Below, in pieces: positions 15,833-24,669 of a stretch of 64,000 bases of DNA. Position numbers and translations under genes: made by a program. Each line of letters opens with the position of its first letter. The stretch's first letter is position 1. Under the pieces are notes generated by a model. It did no database searches. It was not told the DNA's origin and was given only the letters and a program-made list of their open reading frames with translations. Source of the stretch: Candidatus Collinsella stercoripullorum (GTDB taxonomy: Bacteria; Actinomycetota; Coriobacteriia; Coriobacteriales; Coriobacteriaceae); contig DXAO01000031.1 of NCBI GenBank assembly GCA_019117005.1, forward strand, positions 45,598-109,597. The letters run 5' to 3'.

Positions 15833-17677
15833 CTACATCTGCTGCGGCGCGGAGACGCCGATCAGCGACAGGACGAGGGCGAGCACCGAGCGCACGGCGT
15901 CGCACGCGGCGAGGCGGGCGCGGGTGAGCTCGGGGTCGACCGGATGGCCCTCGCTCGGCAGGACCTGGCAGGCGGCGTAGAAGCTGTGGAAGCCGGCGGC
16001 CAGCTCCTCCAGATAGTGCGTGAGGCGGAACGGCGCGCGGTCGCGGGCGCACCCGGCGATGAGGTCCTGCAGCTCGGAGAGCTTGCGGGAGAGCGCGAGC
16101 TCGGTGGGGTCGGTGAGCAGCGAGTAGTCCACGTCGCTGCCGATGGCCTTCACGGCGACGGCCTCCATGCCCATGAGCTCGGCCTGCTCCGGCGTGACGC
16201 CGGCGGCGCGACGCAGGATGGAGCAGATGCGGGCGTGCGCGTACTGCACGTAGTAGACGGGGTTGGACTGGCTCTTCTCCTTGACCGCGTCGATGTCGAA
16301 GTCGATGGTCTGGTTCGAGGAGCGCGAGACGAGCGTGTAGCGGGTGGCGTCCGCGCCGACCTCGTCGATGAGCTCGCGGAAGGTGATCATCGTGCCCTTG
16401 CGCTTGGACATGCGGACCGGCTTGCCGGAGCGCAGCAGGTTGACGAACTGGCCCAGCGGCACCTCGAACTGCCCGGGGTAGCCGAGCGCGTCGCACACGG
16501 CGCGCACGCGCGCGATGTAGCCGTGGTGGTCGGCGCCCCAGATGTCGATGACGTGGTCGACGCGCTGGAACTTGTTCCAGTGATAGGCGATGTCGGAGGA
16601 GAAGTAGGTGTAGTCGCCGTTGGACTTCTTGATGACGCGGTCCTTGTCGTCGCCGAAGGCGGTCGACTTGAACCACAGCGCGCCGTCGTCGGTGGTGTAG
16701 AGGTAGCCCATCTCGTCGAGCTTGGCGTAGGCGCGCTCGACCGGGGAGGTGCCGGTCCAGTCCTTCTGGTACATGGTGCGCTCGCTCATCCACACGTCGA
16801 AGTCGCAGCGCACGTCATGGCAGGTGTCGTGCATGTCCTTGAGCATCTTCTGGTAGCCGCGCTCGCGGAACGAGAGCATGCGCTCGGAGGGGTCGGCGTC
16901 GACCCACTTGTCGCCGTCGGACTTCCAGAAGGCGGCCGCCTCGTCGATGATGTAGGTGCCGCCGTAGGAGTCATGCCCCAGGTCGGCGGTGAACTCATCC
17001 ATGTAGGGATGGCTATCAGGATGCTCGTCGGCCTCGTCCTGAACGTAGTTGTCGCGATCCTTGGCGAGGAAGTCGCGGGCGGCGTCGATATCGCAGCCCT
17101 GCTTGTCCATGATGTCGGCAAGCTGCATATAGCGCTTGGAAATGGAGTTGCCGAACGTGTTCATCTGGTTGCCGTAGTCGTTGATCCAGAACTCGCGCTC
17201 GATGTCGTAGCCGGCGTGCTCCATGACGCGGCACATGGAGTCGCCCAGCGCCGCCCAGCGGCCGTGGCCCACGTGCATGGGGCCGACGGGGTTCGCGGAG
17301 ACGAACTCGACCTGGGTCTTGAGGCCGCCGCCGACGTTGGAGCGGGCGAAGCCCATCCCCTGCTCGCGCGCCTCGGCGAACACCGCGTTCTTGGCGGCGA
17401 CGGAGAGGTGGAAGTTGATGAAGCCGGGGCCGGCGACCTCGACCTTCTCGATGCTCGGGTCAGCGGGCATATGCGCGATGAGCGCGTCGGCGATCTTGCG
17501 GGGCGCGCAGTGGGCGAGCTTGGCCGAGCGCATCGCCATGGTGGACGTCCACTCGCCGTGAGAAGTGTCCGCCGGACGCTCGACACCGCAGTCCTCCAGC
17601 TCGAACGCGGGCAGGTCGCCCGCCTCCTGGGCGGCCGCGAGCGCGGCGCGAACCAGCTCTTCGATCTTCTCGGGCAT
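15833..17677 (-). CDS. argS: Arginyl-tRNA synthetase
   Basis: 614 residues, class I synthetase. HIGH motif as PMHVGHGRW near 140, MSKRKGT (KMSKS equivalent) near 425, and the C-terminal anticodon-binding helical domain ending SLIGVSAPQQM. Start at 17677 is chosen from the CGGAGGAGGACAC site. It charges tRNA-Arg in the cytosol. Single gene with its own extended -10 (17744-17752) and strong terminator. Confidence 0.96.
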   Translation of the reverse strand: MPEKIEELVRAALAAAQEAGDLPAFELEDCGVERPADTSHGEWTSTMAMRSAKLAHCAPRKIADALIAHMPADPSIEKVEVAGPGFINFHLSVAAKNAVFAEAREQGMGFARSNVGGGLKTQVEFVSANPVGPMHVGHGRWAALGDSMCRVMEHAGYDIEREFWINDYGNQMNTFGNSISKRYMQLADIMDKQGCDIDAARDFLAKDRDNYVQDEADEHPDSHPYMDEFTADLGHDSYGGTYIIDEAAAFWKSDGDKWVDADPSERMLSFRERGYQKMLKDMHDTCHDVRCDFDVWMSERTMYQKDWTGTSPVERAYAKLDEMGYLYTTDDGALWFKSTAFGDDKDRVIKKSNGDYTYFSSDIAYHWNKFQRVDHVIDIWGADHHGYIARVRAVCDALGYPGQFEVPLGQFVNLLRSGKPVRMSKRKGTMITFRELIDEVGADATRYTLVSRSSNQTIDFDIDAVKEKSQSNPVYYVQYAHARICSILRRAAGVTPEQAELMGMEAVAVKAIGSDVDYSLLTDPTELALSRKLSELQDLIAGCARDRAPFRLTHYLEELAAGFHSFYAACQVLPSEGHPVDPELTRARLAACDAVRSVLALVLSLIGVSAPQQM

Positions 17678-17743
17678 GTGTCCTCCTCCGAATGTGCCCG
17701 CCGCACCGCACCGGCGACGGGATCTGTGCTGCAACGTGCCCCT

Positions 17744-17752
17744 ACTCTAGCA
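17744..17752 (-). promoter_or_regulatory. Extended -10 promoter of argS
   Basis: Minus-strand TGCTAGAGT about 67 nt before the start codon, with the same TGn form as the tal promoter. Confidence 0.45.
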
Positions 17753-17990
17753 CAGGGCGCCTGCACGCCCCCGTGCGCTCCCCCAATATGCAAAAGTTAT
17801 GGGCGCCCGATTCGCCCTGCGAGCTGGCCGTCTTGCGCCTTCCGGGCAGATGCGGGCAGCTCCGTCCGGCTTGGCCGCCTTGCAGGGGGTCGGAACGCCA
17901 AATGTGCCGTTTATGTGGCTGTTTTTAGAAAAACCGCACGTAAACATGGTATTCTTATACAAGTGTCACAGCTCATCAGTTGGAGGAAGC

Positions 17991-18494
17991 ATGTTCAGTA
18001 TCGGAGAGCACGTCATCCATCCCGGGCAAGGGGTCTGCACCGTCATGGACTTCGAGGACGGGCCCGCGCCCATGATCGTCCTGGAAGCCAGATCCGGCCA
18101 CGCGCGCACCCGCCTGCTCTACCCCGTGGCGCAGGCCGCCCGCCTGCACGCCTGCATCTCGAAGGAGGAGGCCGAGGCGCTCATCGACGGCTACGCCTCC
18201 CTCGAATGCGACCCCTTCACCGAGCGCAACAGCTCGCTCGAGGAGAGCTACTTCAAAGGCCAGCTCAAGCTCGGGGCGCCCGAGACCCTGCGCGTCGCCA
18301 AGACGATGCGCAGCCGCATCCGCGACGCCGAGGAGCACGCCCGCAAGCCGAGCAGCTACTACATGCGCGTCTACAAGGAGGCGCGCCGCCGCTCCGTCGA
18401 GGAGTTCGCCGTCGCGCTCGGCGTGAGCGAGCAGGATGCCGACGCGCGCCTGCACGCCGCCGCCGTCGCCGCAGGTGAGATCGCGGACAACTAG
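17991..18494 (+). CDS. CarD-like transcriptional regulator
   Basis: 167 residues. N-terminal CarD/TRCF RNA-polymerase-interacting domain (MFSIGEHVIHPGQGVCTVMD) and a helical C-terminal domain with a Tyr/basic stretch (SSYYMRVYKEARRRSVEEFA). CarD proteins bind the polymerase beta subunit and stabilise open complexes. SD TTGGAGGAAGC. Preceded by an AT-rich patch (about 17930-17970) likely to hold the promoter. It may be a second CarD paralogue rather than the essential one. Confidence 0.85.
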   Translation: MFSIGEHVIHPGQGVCTVMDFEDGPAPMIVLEARSGHARTRLLYPVAQAARLHACISKEEAEALIDGYASLECDPFTERNSSLEESYFKGQLKLGAPETLRVAKTMRSRIRDAEEHARKPSSYYMRVYKEARRRSVEEFAVALGVSEQDADARLHAAAVAAGEIADN

Positions 18495-18544
18495 GGTGCG
18501 CGGGGCGGCCCCCGGCGGCTGCCCCGCGCTCGCCCTCCGGGCCG

Positions 18545-18573
18545 TTGACCGGCATCGGGGCGCGTGCTACATT
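18545..18573 (+). promoter_or_regulatory. Promoter of the HD-hydrolase leader
   Basis: -35 TTGACC (18545-18550), 17-nt spacer, -10 TACATT (18568-18573). Expected start of RNA near 18580, 143 nt before the coding start. Confidence 0.65.
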
Positions 18574-18579
18574 CACCTC

Positions 18580-18708
18580 ATATCAAGCCTCCCCCTTCAC
18601 CGGATGGGGGAACCAAGGTGTCCGGCTCTGACCGCAGGTACGGCGCGCACGCGCTATAAGGCAGGGTCACGGGCGCCTTTTTTCGTAGATGCCGCCCCGC
18701 GGGGCGGC
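18580..18708 (+). ncRNA. Structured 5' leader with terminator, candidate riboswitch of unknown class
   Basis: Between a good promoter and the HD gene lies about 104 nt of folding RNA that ends in GGGCGCC plus six T (18671-18683). Visible pairings: CCCCC (18590-18595 region) with GGGGG (18605-18610 region); CCGGAT in that loop with GTCCGG near 18619-18624 (pseudoknot-like); TGACC 18629-18633 with GGTCA 18665-18669 around a GCGC hairpin. GGCGC 18642-18646 can pair instead with GCGCC 18673-18677 as a terminator. A second perfect hairpin (18691-18708) sits just before the SD. I compared it by memory with common riboswitch classes and found no match. Confidence 0.5.
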
Positions 18709-18722
18709 GGATGGGAGGATCT

Positions 18723-19334
18723 GTGGCTGACAGGCTTTCTGCGGGCATGACGCGCGAGGCGGCCCGCGCGCTTCTGCTCGAGCACAACAAGGACCCGTTC
18801 CACATCGAGCACGGCGAGACGGTCGAGCAGGTCATGCGCTACTTCGCCCGCGAATTCGACCCGGATAACGAGGAGTTCTGGGGCATCGTGGGGCTGCTTC
18901 ACGACCTCGACTGGGAGGAGCACGCCGACGACCCGATGAACCACACGGTCTACGCTGCCGCCGACATCGAGGCGGCGGGCGGCACCCCCGAGCTCATCCG
19001 CGCCATCCAGACGCACACGAGCGACTTCAACCAAGACCTGCCCCGCCCCGAGCTCCAGATGGAGAAGATCCTGTTCGCCTGCGAGGAGCTCACGGGGCTC
19101 ATCGGCGCGGCCGTCGTGATGCGCCCGTCCAAGAGCGTGATGGACTTCAACGTGAAGTCCCTCAAGAAGAAGTTCAAGGACAAGCGCTTCGCGGCCGGCG
19201 TGAACCGCGACGTCATCCGCTCGGGCGCCGAGATGCTCGGCTGGGAGCTCGACGAGCTGTTCGCGCGCACCATCGAGGCGATGCAGTCCTTCGCCCCCGA
19301 CCGCGACACCTTCGGCGCGGCCGACGCCCGGTAG
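18723..19334 (+). CDS. HD-domain phosphohydrolase
   Basis: 203 residues. HD metal motif in GLLHDLDWEEH near 57-67, a preceding HIEHGETV and an AIQTHTSD stretch near 102 complete the metal ligands. The start is taken as GTG at 18723 because GGGAGGAT lies 5 nt before it; an ATG at 18711 would overlap that site. Related HD proteins are uncharacterised hydrolases seen near nucleotide or nucleic-acid genes. Its leader suggests ligand-controlled expression. Confidence 0.8.
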   Translation: MADRLSAGMTREAARALLLEHNKDPFHIEHGETVEQVMRYFAREFDPDNEEFWGIVGLLHDLDWEEHADDPMNHTVYAAADIEAAGGTPELIRAIQTHTSDFNQDLPRPELQMEKILFACEELTGLIGAAVVMRPSKSVMDFNVKSLKKKFKDKRFAAGVNRDVIRSGAEMLGWELDELFARTIEAMQSFAPDRDTFGAADAR

Positions 19335-19383
19335 CGGCGAGCAGGCGCCGGGAAGGGACCGCGCCCGCACGGCAGAGCGCTTC

Positions 19384-19422
19384 GGGGCCGCCCGCACCGC
19401 ATCGCGCGGTGCGGGCGGCCCC
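19384..19422. terminator. Long hairpin between convergent HD and PfkB genes
   Basis: 17-bp perfect stem GGGGCCGCCCGCACCGC and its complement with loop ATCGC, followed by TTT on the plus strand. Likely terminator for the HD gene and possibly for both sides. Confidence 0.7.
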
Positions 19423-19466
19423 TTTCGCATGGATCCTCCCCGCCGCGGCGTCCGCCCCCGCGGCCC

Positions 19467-20417
19467 TTACGGAAGCAGGGCCTCGACGGCGGCGCGGTCG
19501 GGCATGGACGGGATGCCCCCGCGGCCGCGCACGCACAGCGACGCGACGGCGTTGCCCATGCGCGCGAAGCGCTCGGCGTCATCGAGCGTCACCGCATCGG
19601 CGGGAAGGCCGCTCTCGCAGAACGCCGCCAGGAAGCCGCCCCAGAACGAGTCGCCCGCACCCGTGGTGTCCACGACCTCGGCGGGGAAACCGGGCACCGT
19701 CCGGCCGCCCTCGGCGCAGCGCACGTAGGCGCCCGACCCCCCGAGGGTCACCACCGCGACCTTCACGCCCGCGTCGACCAGCGCGCGGGCGGCGTCTTCG
19801 GGGTCGGCGGCGCCCGTGAGCAGCGCGCACTCCTCGTCCGAGATCTTCATGAGGTCCGTATCGGCGATCACGGAGCGCATCTGCTCGGCCGCGGCCTCGG
19901 GCGAGGACCACAGGTTCGCACGGTAGTTGGGGTCGTAGGACAGGGTGCAGCCCGCCTCGCGCGCCAGGGAGATGGCGGCGCGCGTCGCCGAGCGCGCCGG
20001 CTCGTCGGTCAGCGACAGCGACCCCACATGGAAGACGCGGGAGGACGCGATGACGTCGCGCGGGAGCTCATCGGGCGCGATCCGCGTGTCGGCGCCGGGC
20101 TTGCGCGCGAACGAGAAGGTGCGCTCGCCGGACGGCGCGAGCGCCACGAAGGCGAGCGTGGTGAAGAAGGCGGGGTCGCTGACGAGCCCCGAGCAGTCCA
20201 CGCCCTCCCCCTCGAGGGTCCGGCGCAGGAACTCGCCGTGCATGTCGGCCCCGACCTTGCCGATGAAGGCGGTGGAGTGCCCGAGGCGCTGGAGCGCGAC
20301 GAGCACGTTCGCCGGGGCGCCGCCCGCGTTGCGCTCGAACAGCGACATCCCGCCGTCCGAGGTCCCCGCCTCGGTGAAGTCGATCAGTACCTCTCCCAGG
20401 GTCGTCACGTCGAACAT
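19467..20417 (-). CDS. PfkB-family sugar kinase, fructokinase-like
   Basis: 316 residues, ribokinase fold. N-terminal GEVLIDF and GGAPANVLVALQRLG are typical of bacterial fructokinases. The C-terminal anion hole and catalytic base are in DTTGAGDSFWGG (Asp in GAGD). Predicted reaction: ATP-dependent phosphorylation of fructose or a related sugar. No transporter or glycosidase is adjacent, so the substrate is a family-level guess. Confidence 0.88.
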   Translation of the reverse strand: MFDVTTLGEVLIDFTEAGTSDGGMSLFERNAGGAPANVLVALQRLGHSTAFIGKVGADMHGEFLRRTLEGEGVDCSGLVSDPAFFTTLAFVALAPSGERTFSFARKPGADTRIAPDELPRDVIASSRVFHVGSLSLTDEPARSATRAAISLAREAGCTLSYDPNYRANLWSSPEAAAEQMRSVIADTDLMKISDEECALLTGAADPEDAARALVDAGVKVAVVTLGGSGAYVRCAEGGRTVPGFPAEVVDTTGAGDSFWGGFLAAFCESGLPADAVTLDDAERFARMGNAVASLCVRGRGGIPSMPDRAAVEALLP

Positions 20418-20516
20418 GATGCAGCCTCCCGTGTCTCGTGCGTCGCCGACACCCCTATGATAGCCGCGGGGCGGCGCCGGCGATATGCGCCGATGCGTCC
20501 CGTCCCGACCGACGTG

Positions 20517-21803
20517 CTAGGGGCGCACCTGCCCGGTCCCGCGGATCTCGTACTTGTAGGTGGTGAGGGCCTCGGCGGCGAAGGGGCCGCGCGCATGCAG
20601 CTTCTGCGTGGAGATGCCGATCTCGGCGCCGAGCCCGAACTCGCCGCCGTCGGTGAAGCGCGTCGAGGCGTTGGCGTAGACGCAGCTCGCATCGACCTCG
20701 GCGAGGAAGCGCTCGCAGGCCTCCTCGTCCTGGGCGACGATCGCCTCGGAGTGCATGGTGCCGTAGCGGTTGATGTGCTCGACGGCCTCGGGGAGGCCGG
20801 ATACGGTCTTGACCGAGATCTCGAGCGCGAGGTACTCGCGGCCCCAGTCCTCCTCGGTGGCGGGGACGAACGCGGTCCCCTCCCCGAGCCCCGCGGCGCG
20901 GGCGGCCTCGCAGGTCGCCGGGTCGCCGTGCACGAGCACGCCGTGCTCCGCCAGCACCGGGAGCATGCGCGCGAGGAAGGGCCCGGCGACGCGCTCGTCC
21001 ACGAGCAGCGACTCGCAGGCGTTGCACACGCCCACGCGCTGCGTCTTGGCGTTCACCACGATGGCCTCGGCGCGCTCGAGGTCGGCGCTCTCGTGCACGT
21101 ACACATGGCAGTTGCCCGTCCCCGTCTCGATCACCGGGACGAGCGACTCGCGCACGCAGCGCTGGATGAGCCCCGCCCCGCCGCGCGGGATGAGGACGTC
21201 GACGATGCCGCGCAGCCCCATGAGGGCGCCCGTGGCGGCGCGGTCGGTCGTCTCGATGATGCTCACCGCCGCGCGGGGGAGCCCGCAGACCTCCACGGCG
21301 TCGCCCAAGGCGCGGGCGATGGCGACGCATGAGCGCTGGGCGAGCGAGCCGCCGCGCAGGATGCAGGCGTTGCCGGTGCGGATGCAGATGGCCGCGGCGT
21401 CGGCGGTCACGTTGGGGCGCGCCTCGTAGACCATGGCCACGAGACCGAGCGGCACGCTCACGCGGGTGAGGTCGAGCCCGCAGTCGATGGTGCGGTGCTC
21501 GAGCACGCGGCCCACCGGGTCGGGCAGGCATGCGAGGCGCTCCAGCCCGACCGCCATCCCCTCGATGCGCTCGGGCGTGAGCAGCAGGCGGTCGAGCAGG
21601 CCGTCGGCGGTCCCCGCCGCGCGGGCGTCCGCCATGTCCTCGGCGTTGGCGGCGAGGATCAGGTCGGCGCGGTCGCGCAGGGCGATCGCCATCGCGCGGA
21701 CCGTCGCGCTGCGCTGGGCGTCGCACGCCGCGGCGAGGGGGCGCGATGCCGCCTTGGCATCCCGGGCGAGCCGCTCGACGTACGCGTTGATTTCCTGGGA
21801 CAT
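20517..21803 (-). CDS. proA: Gamma-glutamyl phosphate reductase
   Basis: 428 residues. Second step of proline synthesis, reducing gamma-glutamyl phosphate to glutamate semialdehyde with NADPH. Signatures: VPLGLVAMVYEARPNVT near 115, catalytic Cys in VCNACESLLVD near 265 and a C-terminal GEIGISTQKLHARGP-like stretch. SD AGGAAAGGAAG. proB lies 1.6 kb away on the same strand, split from proA by an oppositely oriented S33 peptidase instead of the usual proBA operon. Confidence 0.96.
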   Translation of the reverse strand: MSQEINAYVERLARDAKAASRPLAAACDAQRSATVRAMAIALRDRADLILAANAEDMADARAAGTADGLLDRLLLTPERIEGMAVGLERLACLPDPVGRVLEHRTIDCGLDLTRVSVPLGLVAMVYEARPNVTADAAAICIRTGNACILRGGSLAQRSCVAIARALGDAVEVCGLPRAAVSIIETTDRAATGALMGLRGIVDVLIPRGGAGLIQRCVRESLVPVIETGTGNCHVYVHESADLERAEAIVVNAKTQRVGVCNACESLLVDERVAGPFLARMLPVLAEHGVLVHGDPATCEAARAAGLGEGTAFVPATEEDWGREYLALEISVKTVSGLPEAVEHINRYGTMHSEAIVAQDEEACERFLAEVDASCVYANASTRFTDGGEFGLGAEIGISTQKLHARGPFAAEALTTYKYEIRGTGQVRP

Positions 21804-21944
21804 GGGTCTTCCTTTCCTGAGGCGTCCCACCCATGGTACCCGAAATGCCCGGGGCCCATCCGGCGCCGGCGCGCGGGCGCGCCGCCCGTGCGACAATGGG
21901 AGGGCCCGGCCCGCGCGCCGGGCGGACCGACGAAAGGATGCCCC

Positions 21945-23378
21945 ATGACCGCACTCGCCCGCTACCTCGTCCCCGGCCTGCTCGTCGAGGACCACTCCAT
22001 CGACGTCCCCCTCGACTGGCGCGGGCTCGAGCCCGCCCTGCTCGCCCTGGGCAGCACCATGCGGCGCGGCGCCGCCCCCGCGCCGATCCCCGGGGCGCCC
22101 GAGAGCATCAAGCTGTTCTACCGCGTGGTCTGCGACCCCGCGCGCGCCGACGAGGACCTGCCGCTCATGGTCTTCCTCCAGGGCGGGCCGGGCGGCGAGT
22201 CCCCGCGCCCGTGCTCGGCCGACGACCCCGCCTGGCTCTCGGAGGCCGTCAAGCGCTACCGCGTCATCCTCCCCGACCAGCGCGGGTGCGGGCGCAGCAG
22301 CAGGGTGAGCGGCAGGGGCACGGCCGCGCTCGGGGAGCGCGCCGAGGCGGCGGGGGCCGACCCCGCGCGCGCCCAGGCCGACCTGCTGAAGCGGCTGCTC
22401 GCCCCCTCGATCGTGCGCGACCTCGAGTACCTGCGCCTGACGCGGTTCGAGGGGCGCAGGTGGACCACCCTCGGCCAGAGCTACGGCGGCTTCCTCACCC
22501 TCGCCTACCTCTCCCTGTTCCCCGAGGGCGTCTGCGCGAGCCTCGTGTGCGGGGGAATCCCCCATGTGCCGGGCGACGCGGCGGAGGTCTACGCGCGCAC
22601 CTTCCCGCGCATGGCGGACAAGACGCGCCGCTACTACGAGCGCTACCCGCAGGACGTCGAGCGCGTGGCGGCCCTCGCCGACCTGCTCGGGGAGCGGCCG
22701 GTGCTGCTGCCGGACGGCAGCCCGCTCACCGTCGAGCGCCTTCAGCTGCTCGGCAGCGACTTCGGCATGAAGCCGAGCTTCGAGCGGATGCACTGGCTCA
22801 TGGACCACGCCTTCGAGGCGCTCGACGGGGGCCTCGGCGCACGGTCGGGCGGGCACGCGCCCGCGCTGTCCGAGGGCTTCCTCATGGACGTGCTCGCGCG
22901 GACCACGACGCGCGCCAACCCGCTCTACTGGACGCTGCAGGAGCTCATCTACGCGGACGGGGACTGCGCGCCCATCCGCTGGGCGGCGGCCTCGCAGAAG
23001 GCGCGCATGCCCGAGTTCGACGCCTCGGCGCGCCCGCTGCTGTTCACCGGCGAGGCCTGCTTCCCGTGGATGTTCGAACAGTGCCCGGAGCTCGCCCCCT
23101 TCGCCCGCGCCATGGACCTGCTCATGGAGGACACGCGGTTCGACCGCGTCTACGACCCGGTCCGCCTAGCCGCCAACGAGGTCCCGCTCACCGCGGCGGT
23201 CTACTTCGACGACATGTACGTCGACTCCGGCCTGCAGCTCGACACCCTCTCCCGCGTGGGCTCCGCGCGGGCATGGGTCACCAACGAGTTCGAGCACGAC
23301 GGCCTGCGCGCGGGCACGCGGGTCCTCGCGCACCTGCTCGAGGAGGCGGGCTCGCTCGGCCGCCTGCCCCTGCGCTAG
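21945..23378 (+). CDS. S33-family alpha/beta-hydrolase peptidase (proline iminopeptidase-like)
   Basis: 477 residues. Oxyanion-hole motif LQGGPGGESP near 83, DQRGCGRSS near 110 and nucleophile elbow GQSYGG near 185 (Ser). The C-terminal catalytic Asp/His are probably in the YVDSGLQLDTL and NEFEHDGLRAG region. Such enzymes remove N-terminal proline or other residues from peptides. No signal peptide, so it is cytoplasmic. It lies between proA and proB on the other strand. A link to peptide-derived proline is inferred. Confidence 0.85.
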   Translation: MTALARYLVPGLLVEDHSIDVPLDWRGLEPALLALGSTMRRGAAPAPIPGAPESIKLFYRVVCDPARADEDLPLMVFLQGGPGGESPRPCSADDPAWLSEAVKRYRVILPDQRGCGRSSRVSGRGTAALGERAEAAGADPARAQADLLKRLLAPSIVRDLEYLRLTRFEGRRWTTLGQSYGGFLTLAYLSLFPEGVCASLVCGGIPHVPGDAAEVYARTFPRMADKTRRYYERYPQDVERVAALADLLGERPVLLPDGSPLTVERLQLLGSDFGMKPSFERMHWLMDHAFEALDGGLGARSGGHAPALSEGFLMDVLARTTTRANPLYWTLQELIYADGDCAPIRWAAASQKARMPEFDASARPLLFTGEACFPWMFEQCPELAPFARAMDLLMEDTRFDRVYDPVRLAANEVPLTAAVYFDDMYVDSGLQLDTLSRVGSARAWVTNEFEHDGLRAGTRVLAHLLEEAGSLGRLPLR

Positions 23379-23433
23379 GCCCGGTGCGGCCGCGCCGGGG
23401 CGGCCGCGCGGCCCGCGGGCGCGGCGAGGGCCC

Positions 23434-24570
23434 TCACGCGAAGACGATGAGCTCGTCGCGGTGGATGGCGGGCCTTCCCGCCAGCGCGGCGAGCAGGCGG
23501 TTCGAGGCGATCTCGTCCTGATGGCGGCCGGCGGCGAGCCTGAGCTCGTCGGACCCCGCCTGCGCAAGCCCGCGGGCCACGGTGAAGCCGTCCGGGTCGC
23601 GCACGTCGAGGGTCGCGCCGGCGTCGAAATCGCCCTCGACCGCGGTGATGCCCACCGGCAGCAGCGAGGACCCGCCCTCGACGATGGCGCGGACGGCGCC
23701 GGCGTCGACCGTCACCGCGCCGTGGGCCGAATCGCCCAGCGCGATCCACAGCTTGCGCGGGGCGATGTCGAGCCTGCCGGCGGGCGGGGCGAACAGCGTC
23801 CCCACCGACTCGCCGCGCGCCAGGCGCACGAGCGCCCGGGGCTCGGCCCCGCTGCAGATCACGCTCGCGATGCCGGCGGTCATGAGGATGCGGCTCGCGC
23901 GGATCTTGGTGATCATGCCGCCGGTGCCCACCGAGGTCGTCGAGTCCCCCGCCGACGCGATGATCCCCGCGTCGATGCGGTCCACCCGCGGGATGAAGCG
24001 GGCGTCGGGGTCGAGCGCGGGGTTGGCCGTGTACAACCCGTCGATATCGGAGAGCGTGACGCACAGGTCCGCCGAGACCAGGCAGGAGACGAGCGCCGCG
24101 AGCGTGTCGTTGTCGCCGAAGCGGATCTCGTCCACGGTGACGGTGTCGTTCTCGTTGACCACGGGCACCACGCCGAGCTCGACCAGCCTGCCGAGCGCGT
24201 CGCGCGCATGCAGGTAAGAGGTGCGCCGGGCGGTGTCCTGGCGCGTCAGCAGCACGAGCGAGGTGAGCAGGCCGCGGGCGCGGAACTCCTCGTCGTAGGC
24301 GGCCGACAGCACGCACTGCCCGACCGAGGCGCACGCCTGCAGGCTCGGCATGTCCGCGGGGCGCGACCCGAAGCCGAGGACGGGGGCCCCGCACGCGATG
24401 GCCCCGGAGCTCACCACCACGAGGCGCCAGCCGAGCCCGGCGAGCTCGTCGGCCTGGGCGGCGAGGTCGGCGATGAAGTCGCGGCGCAGCGCGCGGTCGG
24501 GCCCCACGAGCGTGGAGGAGCCGATCTTCACGACCATCGTCTTCGCCGGTGAGGATGCTGATGCGGCCAT
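23434..24570 (-). CDS. proB: Glutamate 5-kinase with PUA domain
   Basis: 378 residues. First step of proline synthesis (ATP-dependent phosphorylation of glutamate) and normally the proline-inhibited step. Amino-acid-kinase domain with VVKIGSSTLVG, VVVSSGAI, NENDTVTVDEIRFGDND and GTGGMITK. Residues after about 275 form the C-terminal PUA domain (GAVTVDAGAVRAIVEG). Start at 24570 gives the usual N-terminus. Confidence 0.96.
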   Translation of the reverse strand: MAASASSPAKTMVVKIGSSTLVGPDRALRRDFIADLAAQADELAGLGWRLVVVSSGAIACGAPVLGFGSRPADMPSLQACASVGQCVLSAAYDEEFRARGLLTSLVLLTRQDTARRTSYLHARDALGRLVELGVVPVVNENDTVTVDEIRFGDNDTLAALVSCLVSADLCVTLSDIDGLYTANPALDPDARFIPRVDRIDAGIIASAGDSTTSVGTGGMITKIRASRILMTAGIASVICSGAEPRALVRLARGESVGTLFAPPAGRLDIAPRKLWIALGDSAHGAVTVDAGAVRAIVEGGSSLLPVGITAVEGDFDAGATLDVRDPDGFTVARGLAQAGSDELRLAAGRHQDEIASNRLLAALAGRPAIHRDELIVFA

Positions 24571-24598
24571 GGCAAGCCTTTCGGGTCGATGCGCCCGC

Positions 24599-24649
24599 AA
24601 AGGGCGGGCCCGGGCCGGGCGCGCGCGGCGCCCCGACCCGGACCCGCCC
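24599..24649 (-). terminator. Terminator of pncB
   Basis: On the minus strand about 21 bp of near-perfect stem (24628-24649 with 24602-24622, G-U pairs included) is followed by TTT. It lies 20 nt after the pncB stop. Confidence 0.65.
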
Positions 24650-24669
24650 CTGCCGGGACTGTCCGTCTG

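Noticed and set aside
18580..18683. c-di-AMP (ydaO), SAM-IV or SRP RNA identity for the HD-gene leader
   Set aside because: GGGGGAACCAAGG recalls ydaO, but the later conserved GGGTGAAT and AGCTAACC parts are absent. The SRP GGAAGG-AGCA loop and the SAM motifs are also missing.
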